Part shown: positions 53,317 through 62,374 of the stretch, piece by piece
How positions within the stretch are numbered: position 1 is the stretch's first letter
How the letters are laid out: each line of letters starts with the position of its first letter
Source of the DNA: Oerskovia sp042887685
Lineage (GTDB): Bacteria > Actinomycetota > Actinomycetes > Actinomycetales > Cellulomonadaceae
DNA length: 64,000 nucleotides
NCBI RefSeq assembly: GCF_042887685.1
Contig: NZ_JBHVOS010000004.1
Span: 124,001 to 188,000, forward strand
Reading direction: 5' to 3'
Made by a program: the position numbers and the translations under genes
Notes under the pieces: model-generated
The model's database searches: none
What the model was told of the DNA's origin: nothing
Seen by the model: only the letters and a program-made list of their open reading frames with translations

Positions 53317-55632
53317 TCAGGCCGGGAGCGGCGGCCGTTCCTCGGCCTTGGATCCCGTGATGCGGTAGACGTCGAACACGCCGTCGACCTTGCGCACCGC
53401 GGACAGGACCGTGGCCAGGTGGCCCGGCTCGGCCATCTCGAACACGAAGCGGGACATCGCGACCCTGTCGTTCGAGGTCGAGACCGTCGCCGAGAGGATG
53501 TTGACGTGGTGGTCCGACAGGACCCGCGTCACGTCCGAGAGCAGGCGTGCCCGGTCGAGCGCCTCGACCTGGATCTGCACCAGGAACAGGGCGTTGCTGC
53601 CCGTGGTCCAGTCGACGTCCACGATGCGTTCGGGCTGGTTGCGCAGCCCCACGACGTTGGCGCAGTCCGCCCGGTGGACGCTGACGCCCTGACCGCGCGT
53701 GATGAAGCCGATGATCTCGTCGCCGGGCACCGGGGTGCAGCACTTGGCGAGCTTGACCCAGATGTCGTCCACGCCCTTGACGACCACGCCCGGGTCGCCC
53801 GTGCGGGGGCGGCGGGCCGTGTGCCCGGGGCGCGTGATCTCGGCCAGGTCCTCCGACGCGCCGTCCTCGCCACCGAGAGCGTGCACGAGCTTCTGCACGA
53901 CGCTCGCCGCCGAGACCTGGCCCTCGCCGATCGCCGCGTACAGCGCCGAGACGTCGGGGTAGCGCATCTCGTTCGCGAGACCCACGAGCGACTCGTGGCT
54001 GAGCAGGCGCTGGATCGGCAGGTTCTGCTTGCGCATGGCCTTGGCGATCGCGGTCTTGCCGTGCTCGACGGCCTCCTCGCGGCGCTCCTTGGAGAACCAC
54101 TGGCGGATCTTGTTGCGGGCACGCGGGCTGCTGACGAACGCGAGCCAGTCACGGCTGGGACCCGCGGTCTCCGACTTGGAGGTCAGGACGTCGACGACGT
54201 CGCCGTTCTCCAGCTTGGAGTCGAGCGGGACGAGCCGCCCGTTGACGCGCGCCCCCATGGTGCGGTGGCCCACCTCGGTGTGCACCGCGTAGGAGAAGTC
54301 GACGGGCGTCGACCCTGCGGGCAGCGCGATGACGTCACCCTTGGGCGTGAAGACGTAGACCTCCGCGCCGCCGATCTCGAAGCGGAGCGAGTCGAGGAAC
54401 TCCGAGGGGTCCGCGGTCTCCCGCTGCCAGTCGACGAGCTGGCGCAGCCACTGCATGTCGGTCGACGCGGTGTCCGGAGCGCCGCTCGACTTGGCGACCT
54501 CCTTGTACTTCCAGTGCGCCGCGACCCCGTACTCCGCGCGGCGGTGCATGTCGTGCGTGCGGATCTGGATCTCGACGGGCTTGCCGCCGGGGCCGATGAC
54601 CGTGGTGTGCAACGACTGGTACATGTTGAACTTGGGCATCGCGATGTAGTCCTTGAACCGCCCGGGGACGGGGTTCCATCGCGCGTGCAGCGCGCCGAGC
54701 GCCGCGTAGCAGTCGCGCACGGTGTCCACGAGGACGCGTGCGCCGACCAGGTCGTAGATCTCCGCGAAGTCGTGCCCGCGCACGATCATCTTCTGGTAGA
54801 TCGAGTAGTAGTGCTTGGGGCGCCCGGTCACGGTCGCCTTGATCTTCGCGGTCCGCAGGTCCGCGGTCACCTGCTCGCGGACCACGGCGAGGTACTCCTC
54901 GCGGGCCGGCGCACGCTCGGCGACCAGGTGCACGATCTCCTCGTACACCTTGGGGTAGAGGGTCGCGAACGACAGGTCCTCGAGCTCCCACTTGATCGTG
55001 TTCATGCCCAGGCGGTGGGCGAGCGGCGCGTAGATCTCGAGCGTCTCGCGGGCCTTGCGCTCGGCCGAGGACGACGGGACGAACTTCCACGTCCGGGCGT
55101 TGTGCAGGCGGTCGGCGAGCTTGATCACCAGGACGCGGATGTCGCGGGCCATGGCCACGACCATCTTGCGGACCGTCTCGGCCTGCGCCGCGTCGCCGTA
55201 CGTCACCTTGTCGAGCTTGGTGACGCCGTCGACGAGCATGGCGATCTCCTCGCCGTACTCCTCGGTCAGGTGGTCGAGCGAGTACTCGGTGTCCTCGACC
55301 GTGTCGTGCAGCAGGGCCGCGGCGAGCGTCGCCCCGTCGAACCCGAGGTCGGCGAGGATCGTCGCGACGGCCACGGGGTGCGTGATGTACGGGTCACCGC
55401 TCTTGCGCATCTGACCGCGGTGAGCCTTCTCCGCGGTCGCGTAGGCGCGCTCGATGACCGACAGGTCGGACTTGGGGTGGTTGGTCCGTACCGCCTGGAG
55501 CACGGGCTCGAGCGCGGGGATGCCTCCCTGGCTCCCCCGGACCCCGAACCGCACCAGCCGCGACCGTACCCGTGCTGCCGAGGACTGCCCGCTGTCGCTC
55601 GTGGACCGACCGGTCCGTGTCTCTTCGCTCAT
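53317..55632 (-). CDS. relA: Bifunctional (p)ppGpp synthetase/hydrolase
   Basis: Rel enzyme controlling the stringent response. 771 residues: HD hydrolase domain (HDTVEDT with the catalytic pair near 109-110, VIKLADRLHNARTW), synthetase domain (GARVLVDTVRDCYAAL and FKDYIAMPKFNMYQSLHTTV), TGS domain (VYVFTPKGDVIALPAG), a helical region and the C-terminal ACT domain (VDWTTGSNALFLVQIQV). Both active centres look intact, so the protein should be bifunctional. The ATG at 55632 has AGGAGG at good spacing; the extra upstream frame is discarded. It is 56 bp behind apt and ends with a hairpin. Confidence 0.97.
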   Translation of the reverse strand: MSEETRTGRSTSDSGQSSAARVRSRLVRFGVRGSQGGIPALEPVLQAVRTNHPKSDLSVIERAYATAEKAHRGQMRKSGDPYITHPVAVATILADLGFDGATLAAALLHDTVEDTEYSLDHLTEEYGEEIAMLVDGVTKLDKVTYGDAAQAETVRKMVVAMARDIRVLVIKLADRLHNARTWKFVPSSSAERKARETLEIYAPLAHRLGMNTIKWELEDLSFATLYPKVYEEIVHLVAERAPAREEYLAVVREQVTADLRTAKIKATVTGRPKHYYSIYQKMIVRGHDFAEIYDLVGARVLVDTVRDCYAALGALHARWNPVPGRFKDYIAMPKFNMYQSLHTTVIGPGGKPVEIQIRTHDMHRRAEYGVAAHWKYKEVAKSSGAPDTASTDMQWLRQLVDWQRETADPSEFLDSLRFEIGGAEVYVFTPKGDVIALPAGSTPVDFSYAVHTEVGHRTMGARVNGRLVPLDSKLENGDVVDVLTSKSETAGPSRDWLAFVSSPRARNKIRQWFSKERREEAVEHGKTAIAKAMRKQNLPIQRLLSHESLVGLANEMRYPDVSALYAAIGEGQVSAASVVQKLVHALGGEDGASEDLAEITRPGHTARRPRTGDPGVVVKGVDDIWVKLAKCCTPVPGDEIIGFITRGQGVSVHRADCANVVGLRNQPERIVDVDWTTGSNALFLVQIQVEALDRARLLSDVTRVLSDHHVNILSATVSTSNDRVAMSRFVFEMAEPGHLATVLSAVRKVDGVFDVYRITGSKAEERPPLPA

Positions 55633-55688
55633 GCGTGCCTCCTCACCCTGATCGCCGGAGAATCTCGACGTCCGTCGGAGTGGCAATC

Positions 55689-56261
55689 CTACGACTCCAC
55701 GCGCAGGAGCGTGTCGACCTGGCGGCCCGCGAGCCGTTCGCGGCCCCCGAGCCCGTCGAGCTCGAGCAGGAAGGCGAGGCCGACGACGACGCCGCCGCAG
55801 CGCTCCACGAGCTCGGCACCGGCCGAGGCGGTCCCGCCCGTGGCGAGCACGTCGTCGACCACGAGGACCCGTGCCCCAGGGGCGAGCGTCCCCGTGCGCA
55901 GCTCGATCGAGGCGGTGCCGTACTCGAGGTCGTACGTGACGGTCTCGGTGGGCGGCGGGAGCTTGCCCGCCTTGCGCAGCGGCAGGAAGCCGACGCCGAG
56001 GCGGGTCGCGAGCGGGGCGCCGATCAGGAAGCCGCGGGCCTCCAGACCGGCGACGAGGTCGACGCCCCCCGCGGCGAAGGCCGCGAGGGAGTCGACCACG
56101 TCGCCGAGCGCCCTGCCGTCGGCGAGCAGGCCGGTGATGTCACGGAACGTGACGCCGGGCTGGGGGTAGTCCGGGACGTCGCGGATCAGTCCGAGGACCT
56201 CTGCCGCGCGCTCGTCCCCCAGACCCGTCAGGCCGACGGGAAGGATGCTGCTGGTGCTCAT
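55689..56261 (-). CDS. apt: Adenine phosphoribosyltransferase
   Basis: Salvages adenine to AMP with PRPP. 190 residues. The PRPP motif VLVVDDVLATGGTA is at about 130-143; IRDVPDYPQPGVTFRDITGLL (26-46), ARGFLIGAPLA and RKAGKLPPPTETVTYDLEYG are the family's other blocks. ATG 56261. It lies between secF (6 bp gap) and relA, the standard actinobacterial order secD-secF-apt-relA. Confidence 0.97.
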   Translation of the reverse strand: MSTSSILPVGLTGLGDERAAEVLGLIRDVPDYPQPGVTFRDITGLLADGRALGDVVDSLAAFAAGGVDLVAGLEARGFLIGAPLATRLGVGFLPLRKAGKLPPPTETVTYDLEYGTASIELRTGTLAPGARVLVVDDVLATGGTASAGAELVERCGGVVVGLAFLLELDGLGGRERLAGRQVDTLLRVES

Positions 56262-56267
56262 GAGGGG

Positions 56268-57386
56268 TCAGTGCCCCCGCTTGCGTCGCGGTTGTGCCTT
56301 GACGCCCTGGTGCGAGCCGGGCTGGAGCTGGCCGGCACCCTGGACCCCGGCGGCGGCCAGGGCGGCGTCGTCCGTCGCGCCGCCCGTGGACTGCGCGGCC
56401 TGCTCGACGAGAGCCGCCCGCTTCTCCAGGACCTTCTTGGTGTGCTCCTTGATGGCGGGCTCGCGCTCGCGCAGCGTGACCTCCAGGGGCGTCGCCAGGA
56501 AGATCGAGGAGTACGCACCGACGGCCATGCCGACGAACAGTGCGAGCGAGATGTCGCGCAGCGTGCCGGCTCCCAGGAGGAACGCGCCGATGAACAGGAT
56601 CGCGCTCACGGGCAGCAGCGCCACGACGGAGGTGTTGATCGACCGGACGAGGGTCTGGTTGACCGCGAGGTTCGCACGCTCCGCGTAGGTGCTGCGGGTC
56701 TGGTCGAGGATGCCGTGCGTGTTCTCACGGACCTTGTCGAAGACCACGACCGTGTCGTAGATCGAGTACCCGAGGATCGTCAGGAAGCCGATCACGGTCG
56801 CCGGGGTCACCTCCCAGCCGATCGCCGCGTAGATCCCGACCGTGATGATGAGGTCGTGGAACAGCGCGATGAGCGCGGCCGCGGCCATGCGCCAGTTGCG
56901 GAAGTAGATCGTCATGACCAGGCCCACGAGCGCGAGGAAGACGATGAGGCCCGTGATGGCCTTCTGCGAGACGTCCTTGCCCCAGCTGGGGCCGATGAAC
57001 GCGGTCGTGACGTCGTTCTCTGTCACGGAGTAGGCGCCGGCGAGCGCGTCGCGGACCTCGAGGACCTCGTCCGCCGTCAGTCGGTCGGTCTGGACGCGGA
57101 TCGCGCTGCCACCGACGGTCGTGACGCGCGGGACCTCTTCCGGCGCGACCTCTGCCACGGCGTCGATCGCGGGCTGCTGGCTGGTGTCGCTCACGTTGGA
57201 GACGACGAACTCCGAGCCGCCGCGGAAGTCGATGCCGAGGTTGAAGCCCTTGGTGAGCAGGACCCCGAACGACAGGACGACCATGACGATCGCGACGATG
57301 TAGAAGCGGCGGCGGTTGCCGACGATCTGGTAGGACTTGCGACCCGTGTAGAGGTCGTTGCCCCACTGGGCGAATCCCTGCGCCAT
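56268..57386 (-). CDS. secF: Protein translocase subunit SecF
   Basis: Inner-membrane component of SecDF, which uses the proton gradient to complete export. 372 residues: helix 1 (VAIVMVVLSFGVLLTK), a short external domain with the FNLGIDFRGGSEF motif, then five helices including DLIITVGIYAAIGWEV and VIGFLTILGYSIYDTVVVFD. The C-terminal tail (LEKRAALVEQAAQSTGGA to PRRKRGH) is longer and more basic than usual. ATG 57386 shares one base with the secD stop. Confidence 0.97.
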   Translation of the reverse strand: MAQGFAQWGNDLYTGRKSYQIVGNRRRFYIVAIVMVVLSFGVLLTKGFNLGIDFRGGSEFVVSNVSDTSQQPAIDAVAEVAPEEVPRVTTVGGSAIRVQTDRLTADEVLEVRDALAGAYSVTENDVTTAFIGPSWGKDVSQKAITGLIVFLALVGLVMTIYFRNWRMAAAALIALFHDLIITVGIYAAIGWEVTPATVIGFLTILGYSIYDTVVVFDKVRENTHGILDQTRSTYAERANLAVNQTLVRSINTSVVALLPVSAILFIGAFLLGAGTLRDISLALFVGMAVGAYSSIFLATPLEVTLREREPAIKEHTKKVLEKRAALVEQAAQSTGGATDDAALAAAGVQGAGQLQPGSHQGVKAQPRRKRGH

Positions 57387-59191
57387 CAGAGGTTCTCCTC
57401 GTTCTTGTCGCCCTCGGTCGAGGAGCCGGTGGTGGGGGCGTCGGACTCGGCTGCCCGGCGGGCCGCGGCACGGCGCTCGGCGATCGTCATGCGGGTGCCG
57501 TCACCTCCGGTCGCGCCCTGGAGGCTCGCGCCGGCACCGACCTTCTCGCGGGTGGGGCTGTCGAACGGTTCGTCGACGGCCGCGTCGCTGACCGGTGCGC
57601 CCTTGTCCTCGGTGGTCCCGGGGCGGGCGACCCGCCCGCGGCCGGCGTACCGGGTGGTCGCTCCGAGGCGACGCGGGTCGAGGCCCGAGGCCGGGTGCCC
57701 GCTGGCGAAGAACTTGGTCTTCGCGAGGAGCTGCATGACCGGGTGGGTGAACATGAAGACCACGATCAGGTCGATCAGGGTCGTCAGTCCGAGCGTGAAC
57801 GCGAAGCCGCGCACGCCGCCCACGGCCAGGAAGTACAGCACGACCGCGGCGAGGAAGTTGACCGCGTCGGAGGCCAGGATGGTGCGCCGTGCGCGGTCCC
57901 AGCCCTTCTCGACGGCCGAGTTCAGGGTGCGGCCGTCGCGCAGCTCGTCGCGGATGCGTTCGAAGTACACGATGAACGAGTCCGCGGTGATGCCGATCGC
58001 GACGATGATGCCGGCGACGCCGGGCAGCGAGAGCCGGTACCCGATCGTCCAGGACAGCAGCAGGATCACCCCGAAGGTGAGCACTGCGGCGATGCCGAGC
58101 GAGGCGACGGTGACCAGGCCCAGTGCCCGGTACTGGAAGAGCGAGTAGATGACGACCAGCAGGAGGCCGATCGCGCCGGCGATGAGGCCCTTCTCGAGCT
58201 GCTCGCTGCCGAGGGTCGCGGAGATCTGCTGCTCGCTCTGGACCTCGAAGGTCAGCGGGAGCGAGCCGAAGTTGAGCTGGTTGGCGAGCAGCGCGGCGCT
58301 CTCACGCGTGAAGCTGCCGGAGATCTCGGCCTTGCCGTCCGTGATGACGTCGTTCGCGGTCGGGGCGGAGATGACGAGCCCGTCGAGGACGAGCGCGAAC
58401 GCGTTCTGCGGGGAGGGAAGCGAGACCAGGCGCGTCGTCGTGTCCTTGAAGGCTGCGGTGCCCTCGTTGTTGAACTCGAGGTTGACGACCCACTGGCCGG
58501 TGCTCACGCCCTGCGCCGTGGTGCCCATGCCCGAGCTGGCGTTGGAGATCTCGGTGCCCTCGATCTCGACCGGCCCCAGGATGTACTTCGCGCTGCCGTC
58601 GTCGGCGCACGTGACCAGGGGTGCGTCGGGCTCGTCGCCCAGCCCGCCCGTGAGGTTCTTGGGGTCGGTGCAGTCGAGCGCGTCGAACTGGGCCTGGACC
58701 GCGGGGGTGATCTGGGCGAGGTCGCTCGGGTTGGCGGGGACGACGGGCGTCTCGGGCTCCGCGGGAGCCTCGGCCGGGGTCGTGGTCTCCACCGGGGTGG
58801 GGGCGCCGACGGTCAGGACCGGGCGGAACCGCATCTGCGCGGACTTGCGCACGAGGTCGAGCGTCTCGTCGCTCGGGGTGCCGGGCAGCCCGACGACGAT
58901 GTTGTTGCCCTGGCTGGTGATCTCGGCCTCGGTCACGCCCGAGGAGTCGACGCGCTGGCGGATCACGTTGATCGCCTGCGTGATCGTCTCGTCGGTGACC
59001 TGACCCTCGGAGGCGATCGGCGTCAGGATGATCTGCGTGCCGCCCTCCAGGTCGAGGGCGAGTCCCGGGGTGATGCTCGCGTCCGACCACTTGGTGCCGG
59101 CGAAGATCGACGCGAACAACGCGAGGATCAGTACAGCGAGGGTCACCAGGGTGCGTACGGGCCTGGCGCGTCGTGTGTTGGAGGTGGCCAA
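57386..59191 (-). CDS. secD: Protein translocase subunit SecD
   Basis: Partner of SecF. 601 residues: first helix (LVTLAVLILALFASIFAG), the large external domain with LALDLEGGTQI and NVIRQRVDSSGVTEAEI, a Pro/Thr/Glu-rich insertion (about 135-160, APTPVETTTPAEAPAEP), then five helices with VIYSLFQYRALGLVT and GIIVAIGITADSFIVYFERI, and a cytoplasmic tail with a second low-complexity region. The frame starts with TTG at 59191, giving the family's ATSNTRRARP start; no ATG or GTG is better placed. A hairpin lies between yajC and secD. Confidence 0.95.
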   Translation of the reverse strand: MATSNTRRARPVRTLVTLAVLILALFASIFAGTKWSDASITPGLALDLEGGTQIILTPIASEGQVTDETITQAINVIRQRVDSSGVTEAEITSQGNNIVVGLPGTPSDETLDLVRKSAQMRFRPVLTVGAPTPVETTTPAEAPAEPETPVVPANPSDLAQITPAVQAQFDALDCTDPKNLTGGLGDEPDAPLVTCADDGSAKYILGPVEIEGTEISNASSGMGTTAQGVSTGQWVVNLEFNNEGTAAFKDTTTRLVSLPSPQNAFALVLDGLVISAPTANDVITDGKAEISGSFTRESAALLANQLNFGSLPLTFEVQSEQQISATLGSEQLEKGLIAGAIGLLLVVIYSLFQYRALGLVTVASLGIAAVLTFGVILLLSWTIGYRLSLPGVAGIIVAIGITADSFIVYFERIRDELRDGRTLNSAVEKGWDRARRTILASDAVNFLAAVVLYFLAVGGVRGFAFTLGLTTLIDLIVVFMFTHPVMQLLAKTKFFASGHPASGLDPRRLGATTRYAGRGRVARPGTTEDKGAPVSDAAVDEPFDSPTREKVGAGASLQGATGGDGTRMTIAERRAAARRAAESDAPTTGSSTEGDKNEENL

Positions 59192-59239
59192 CTATCCGTC
59201 TCTTCTCGTGCGCGCGACATCGTGAGATGGCGCGGGTCG

Positions 59240-59269
59240 ACGTCGCACCCCGGGATCGGGGTGCGACGT
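59240..59269 (-). terminator. Hairpin between yajC and secD
   Basis: Perfect 12-bp arms (59240-59251 and 59258-59269), loop of 6 bases, starting 5 bp after the yajC stop. It could end the yajC transcript or lower secD-secF expression. Confidence 0.65.
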
Positions 59270-59273
59270 GGTG

Positions 59274-59708
59274 TCACTTGCTGTCGGTGCCGTCGTCCCG
59301 CTTGTCCCCCGGCTTGTCGGTGAGCCCGGACAGGTCGTCCGGGACGTCGAGGACGTCGTCGTTCGACGAGGAGACCGTGGCCGCGTCGCCGTAGACCGCG
59401 CCCTCCTCGGTGCCCTCGGTCAGCTCGTCGGTGCCCTCTTCCTCGACGGGCGGGTCGACGAGCTTGGCGATCGCGGCACGCAGCCAGCGCGTCTGGGTGC
59501 CGGGCGTGGACTCGATCGTGATGATGTCCTTCTCCTCGTCGACGTCGACGATGGTGCCGAACAGGCCAGACCCGGTCATGACCTCCTGGCCGGGGGCCAG
59601 GTTGGTACGGAAGGCAGCCGCTTCCTTCTGAGCCTTGCGCGACCGGTTGGTCATGAGGAACATCGCTCCGGCGGCGAGAGCGAGGATGAGAATGAGGCTG
59701 AAGTCCAT
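59274..59708 (-). CDS. yajC: YajC subunit of the Sec holocomplex
   Basis: Small membrane protein that associates with SecDF. One N-terminal helix (FSLILILALAAGAMFLMTN), then a soluble part with RTNLAPGQEVMTGSGLFGTI (quoted as the core) and an acidic C-terminus. The 144 residues are longer than E. coli YajC because of the acidic tail. The ATG at 59708 begins MDFSLILI; the open frame extends 72 bp upstream without similarity. Confidence 0.93.
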   Translation of the reverse strand: MDFSLILILALAAGAMFLMTNRSRKAQKEAAAFRTNLAPGQEVMTGSGLFGTIVDVDEEKDIITIESTPGTQTRWLRAAIAKLVDPPVEEEGTDELTEGTEEGAVYGDAATVSSSNDDVLDVPDDLSGLTDKPGDKRDDGTDSK

Positions 59709-59751
59709 GACGGGGTAACCGGTTCCTGTTCTGTGCTGGGATCTGCGCGGC

Positions 59752-59780
59752 AGTCTAGGCGCACGCGTACGGATCACCAA
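59752..59780 (-). promoter_or_regulatory. Promoter of yajC
   Basis: Minus strand: TTGGTG (59775-59780), 17-bp spacer, TAGACT (59752-59757). The start of transcription would lie about 40 bp before the yajC ATG. Confidence 0.6.
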
Positions 59781-59824
59781 CGAACCGTCCGGCCGTGGAG
59801 TTCCGCCGCTCAGATTCCCTCAGT

Positions 59825-60958
59825 CTAGGCCCCTGTGTCGAACAGGGTTCCGCCCGACCGCGCGGAGCCGGTCCGCTGGCCGAGCCCGGCGCCCGGTCCG
59901 CGGGGCGTGAGGGGGTCGGGCGGGGTGAGGCCGAGGTGGGCCCAGGCCGCGGGGGTGGCCACGCGACCGCGCGGGGTGCGCCCGATCAGGCCTTCGCGCA
60001 CGAGGAAGGGCTCGGCGACGGTCTCGACCGTCTCCGACTCCTCCCCCACGGTCACGGCGAGCGTGCTCAGCCCCACGGGGCCGCCCCCGAACCGGGTGCA
60101 CAGGGCGCCCAGGACGGCCCGGTCGAGGCGGTCGAGGCCGAGCTCGTCGACCTCGTAGACCTCGAGGGCCGCGCGGGCCGCCCGCAGGTCCATGGTCCCG
60201 TCGCCGCGCACCTGCGCCCAGTCGCGCACGCGGCGCAGGAGGCGGTTGGCGATGCGGGGCGTGCCGCGCGAGCGGCCGGAGATCTCGTGGGCGGCGGCGT
60301 GCTTGATCTCAACGCCGAGGAGCCCGGCCGAGCGGATGATGACGCGCTCGAGCTCCTCGGCCGAGTAGAAGTCGAGGTGCCCGGTGAACCCGAAGCGGTC
60401 GCGCAGCGGCGCGGGCAGGAGCCCGGCGCGCGTGGTGGCGCCCACGACGGTGAACGGTGGCAGGGACAGCGGGATGGCGCTGGCCCCCGCCCCCTTGCCG
60501 ACGACGACGTCGACGCGGAAGTCCTCCATCGCGACGTACAGCAGCTCCTCGGCGGGGCGTGCGAGGCGGTGGATCTCGTCGATGAACAGGACCTCGCCCT
60601 CCTCGAGGGAGGACAGGACGGCGGCGAGGTCGCCCGCGTGCTGGATCGCGGGGCCCGACGTGACGCGCAGCGAGGTGCCGAGCTCGGCCGCGATGATCAT
60701 CGCGAGGGTCGTCTTGCCGAGCCCGGGCGGGCCCGAGAGCAGGACGTGGTCGGGCGTCGCGCCGCGTGCGAGCGCAGCCTGCAGGACGAGGGAGAGCTGG
60801 TCGCGCACGACGAGCTGCCCGACGAACTCCTCGAGGCGCCGCGGTCGCAGGGCGGCCTCGGCGGCGCGTTCGAGGTCGTCCGCGGTCGAGGTCACGATGC
60901 GTTCGGACGTGAACGGCTCGTGCCCGTCCTCGTAGCCGACGCGGTCGAAGTCAGCCAC
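59825..60958 (-). CDS. ruvB: Holliday junction helicase RuvB
   Basis: AAA+ motor that moves Holliday junctions with RuvA. 377 residues. Walker A GPPGLGKTTLA near residue 76, Walker B LFIDEIHRL, PPFTVVGATTRAGLL and the C-terminal winged helix with RGDGTMDLRAARAALEV and GRTPRGRVATPAAWAHLGL. The GTG at 60958 overlaps the ruvA stop by 8 bp; a longer open frame lies within ruvA. Followed by yajC. Confidence 0.97.
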   Translation of the reverse strand: MADFDRVGYEDGHEPFTSERIVTSTADDLERAAEAALRPRRLEEFVGQLVVRDQLSLVLQAALARGATPDHVLLSGPPGLGKTTLAMIIAAELGTSLRVTSGPAIQHAGDLAAVLSSLEEGEVLFIDEIHRLARPAEELLYVAMEDFRVDVVVGKGAGASAIPLSLPPFTVVGATTRAGLLPAPLRDRFGFTGHLDFYSAEELERVIIRSAGLLGVEIKHAAAHEISGRSRGTPRIANRLLRRVRDWAQVRGDGTMDLRAARAALEVYEVDELGLDRLDRAVLGALCTRFGGGPVGLSTLAVTVGEESETVETVAEPFLVREGLIGRTPRGRVATPAAWAHLGLTPPDPLTPRGPGAGLGQRTGSARSGGTLFDTGA

Positions 60959-61592
60959 GGGGGCCGCCCAGGACGCGCAGCGCGGCGCGCAGGGCGCCGG
61001 CGATCTCGTCGGGGGCGACGGCATCGGCCCCGGCCTGGGTCAGGACCGTGGCGAGGGCGTCCTCGGCGGCCTTGGGGTTCCACCCGAGGCCGACGAGCGC
61101 CTGGACGACCTGGTCGCGCTGGTCGTCCACGACTGTGGCGCCCGGGCCTCCCGGGGTCTCGCCCGGGTCGGTGCCCGTGGGGGCCCCGAGCCTGTCGCCG
61201 AGCTCGAGCGCGATGCGCTGGGCGCCCTTGCGCCCGATGCCGGGCACGCGCATGAGCGCGGCGATGTCCTCGCCCGCGACGGCGCGGCGCAGCCCGTCGG
61301 GCGTGTGGACGGCGAGCATGGCCAGGGCAAGGCGCGGGCCGACGCCGCTGACGGTCTGCACGGCCTCGAACACGGCGCGCTCGTCGTCGTCGGTGAACCC
61401 GAACAGCGTGAAGGAGTCCTCGCGCACGACCATGCTCGTGGCCAGGCGGGCGGGCTCGCCCACGCGCAGCCCGGACAGCGTCGCGGGGGTCGCGTGGACG
61501 AGGTAGCCCACGGCTCCCCCGGCGCCTCCCACGTCGATGACGGCGCGGTCCAGACGGACGTCCGCGACCGTGCCCGACAGCGAAGCGATCAC
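60951..61592 (-). CDS. ruvA: Holliday junction DNA-binding RuvA
   Basis: Tetrameric junction-binding protein. 213 residues: ASLSGTVADVRLDRAVIDVGG start, helix-hairpin-helix pairs VQTVSGVGPRLALAML and LMRVPGIGRKGAQRIALEL, and domain III at the end (LVGLGWNPKAAEDALATVL). The GTG at 61592 has GGAGG upstream; a longer frame is discarded. It starts 134 bp after ruvC rather than overlapping it, and a SOS-like box lies in that gap. Confidence 0.95.
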   Translation of the reverse strand: MIASLSGTVADVRLDRAVIDVGGAGGAVGYLVHATPATLSGLRVGEPARLATSMVVREDSFTLFGFTDDDERAVFEAVQTVSGVGPRLALAMLAVHTPDGLRRAVAGEDIAALMRVPGIGRKGAQRIALELGDRLGAPTGTDPGETPGGPGATVVDDQRDQVVQALVGLGWNPKAAEDALATVLTQAGADAVAPDEIAGALRAALRVLGGPRG

Positions 61593-61638
61593 TGTGCCTC
61601 CATGCTTCCTCGCGGGTCCCGGCCGCGCACGACCGGCC

Positions 61639-61654
61639 CCGAACACCTGTACGA
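61639..61654 (-). promoter_or_regulatory. Degenerate SOS (LexA)-like box before ruvA
   Basis: On the plus strand CCGAAC-ACCT-GTACGA (61639-61654); compared with TCGAACN4GTTCGA it has two mismatches. It sits about 47 bp before the ruvA start, with a TAGAGT -10 candidate (minus strand, about 61665-61670) about 11 bp further upstream. Weaker than the box at 41805-41820. Confidence 0.5.
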
Positions 61655-61726
61655 ACCGTGGGCCACTCTAGCAACGGGCGGTGGCGCTCCCGGGTGAGCC
61701 TCGCCGTCGGGCACGGGCAGCGGGGG

Positions 61727-62290
61727 TCAGCGGCGGGGGCCGCGCGAGGCCTGCTCGGCCGCGGCCCATGCGCGCTGGGCGGGGGTGAGCTGGTGCCGGT
61801 CGCCGCCCTGCAGGGCGCCGGCGGGGCGCCAGAGGTGGCAGATCGCGAGGGCGAGGGCGTCGGCGGCGTCGGCGGGCTTGGGCAGCTCGGCGAGCTCGAG
61901 GATGCGCGCGACCATGCGCTGGACCTGGATCTTGTCGGCGCGTCCGGTGCCGGTCACGGCGGCCTTGACCTCGCTGGGGGTGTGCATCGCGACGGGCACC
62001 CCGCGGCGCGCGGCGGCGACCATCGCGAGGCCCGCGACCTGGGCGGTGCCCATGACGGTGCTGACGTTGTGCTGGGCGAAGACGCGTTCGACGGCCACGA
62101 CGTCGGGGACGTGCTCGTCCATCCAGGCGTCCAGGCGTTGGGAGATGGTGAGCAGGCGCAGGTCCACCGACTGGTCGGGCGGGCTCTGCAGGACCCCGAC
62201 CGCGACCATGCGGGCGCGCCGCCCGGGCAGCGAGTCGACGACGCCGACGCCGCAGCGGGTCAGTCCTGGGTCCACTCCGAGCACGCGCAC
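61727..62290 (-). CDS. ruvC: Holliday junction resolvase RuvC
   Basis: Endonuclease that cuts Holliday junctions. The acidic active site is built from VLGVDPGLTRCGVGVVD (Asp7), AVERVFAQHNVSTVMGTAQ and the C-terminal ADAADALALAICHLW. Length 187. GTG 62290 is used, with AGAGGGTG upstream. A terminator 28 bp upstream isolates it from yebC, so it should have its own promoter. Confidence 0.96.
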   Translation of the reverse strand: MRVLGVDPGLTRCGVGVVDSLPGRRARMVAVGVLQSPPDQSVDLRLLTISQRLDAWMDEHVPDVVAVERVFAQHNVSTVMGTAQVAGLAMVAAARRGVPVAMHTPSEVKAAVTGTGRADKIQVQRMVARILELAELPKPADAADALALAICHLWRPAGALQGGDRHQLTPAQRAWAAAEQASRGPRR

Positions 62291-62317
62291 GCGCTCACCC
62301 TCTCACGGGCCGCCCAC

Positions 62318-62361
62318 GACGAAGGGCTCCCACGCGAGCGGTCGCGCGGGAGCCCTTCGTC
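62318..62361 (-). terminator. Terminator of yebC
   Basis: 20-bp arms (62318-62337 and 62342-62361) with one mismatch and a GCGG loop, 14 bp after the yebC stop. It separates pdxT-yebC from ruvC. Confidence 0.78.
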
Positions 62362-62374
62362 ACACCAGGGTGGG

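Noticed and set aside
52738..56169. 1143-residue plus-strand frame opposite the ligase gene, relA and apt
   Set aside because: Same effect; relA and apt carry full motif sets on the minus strand.
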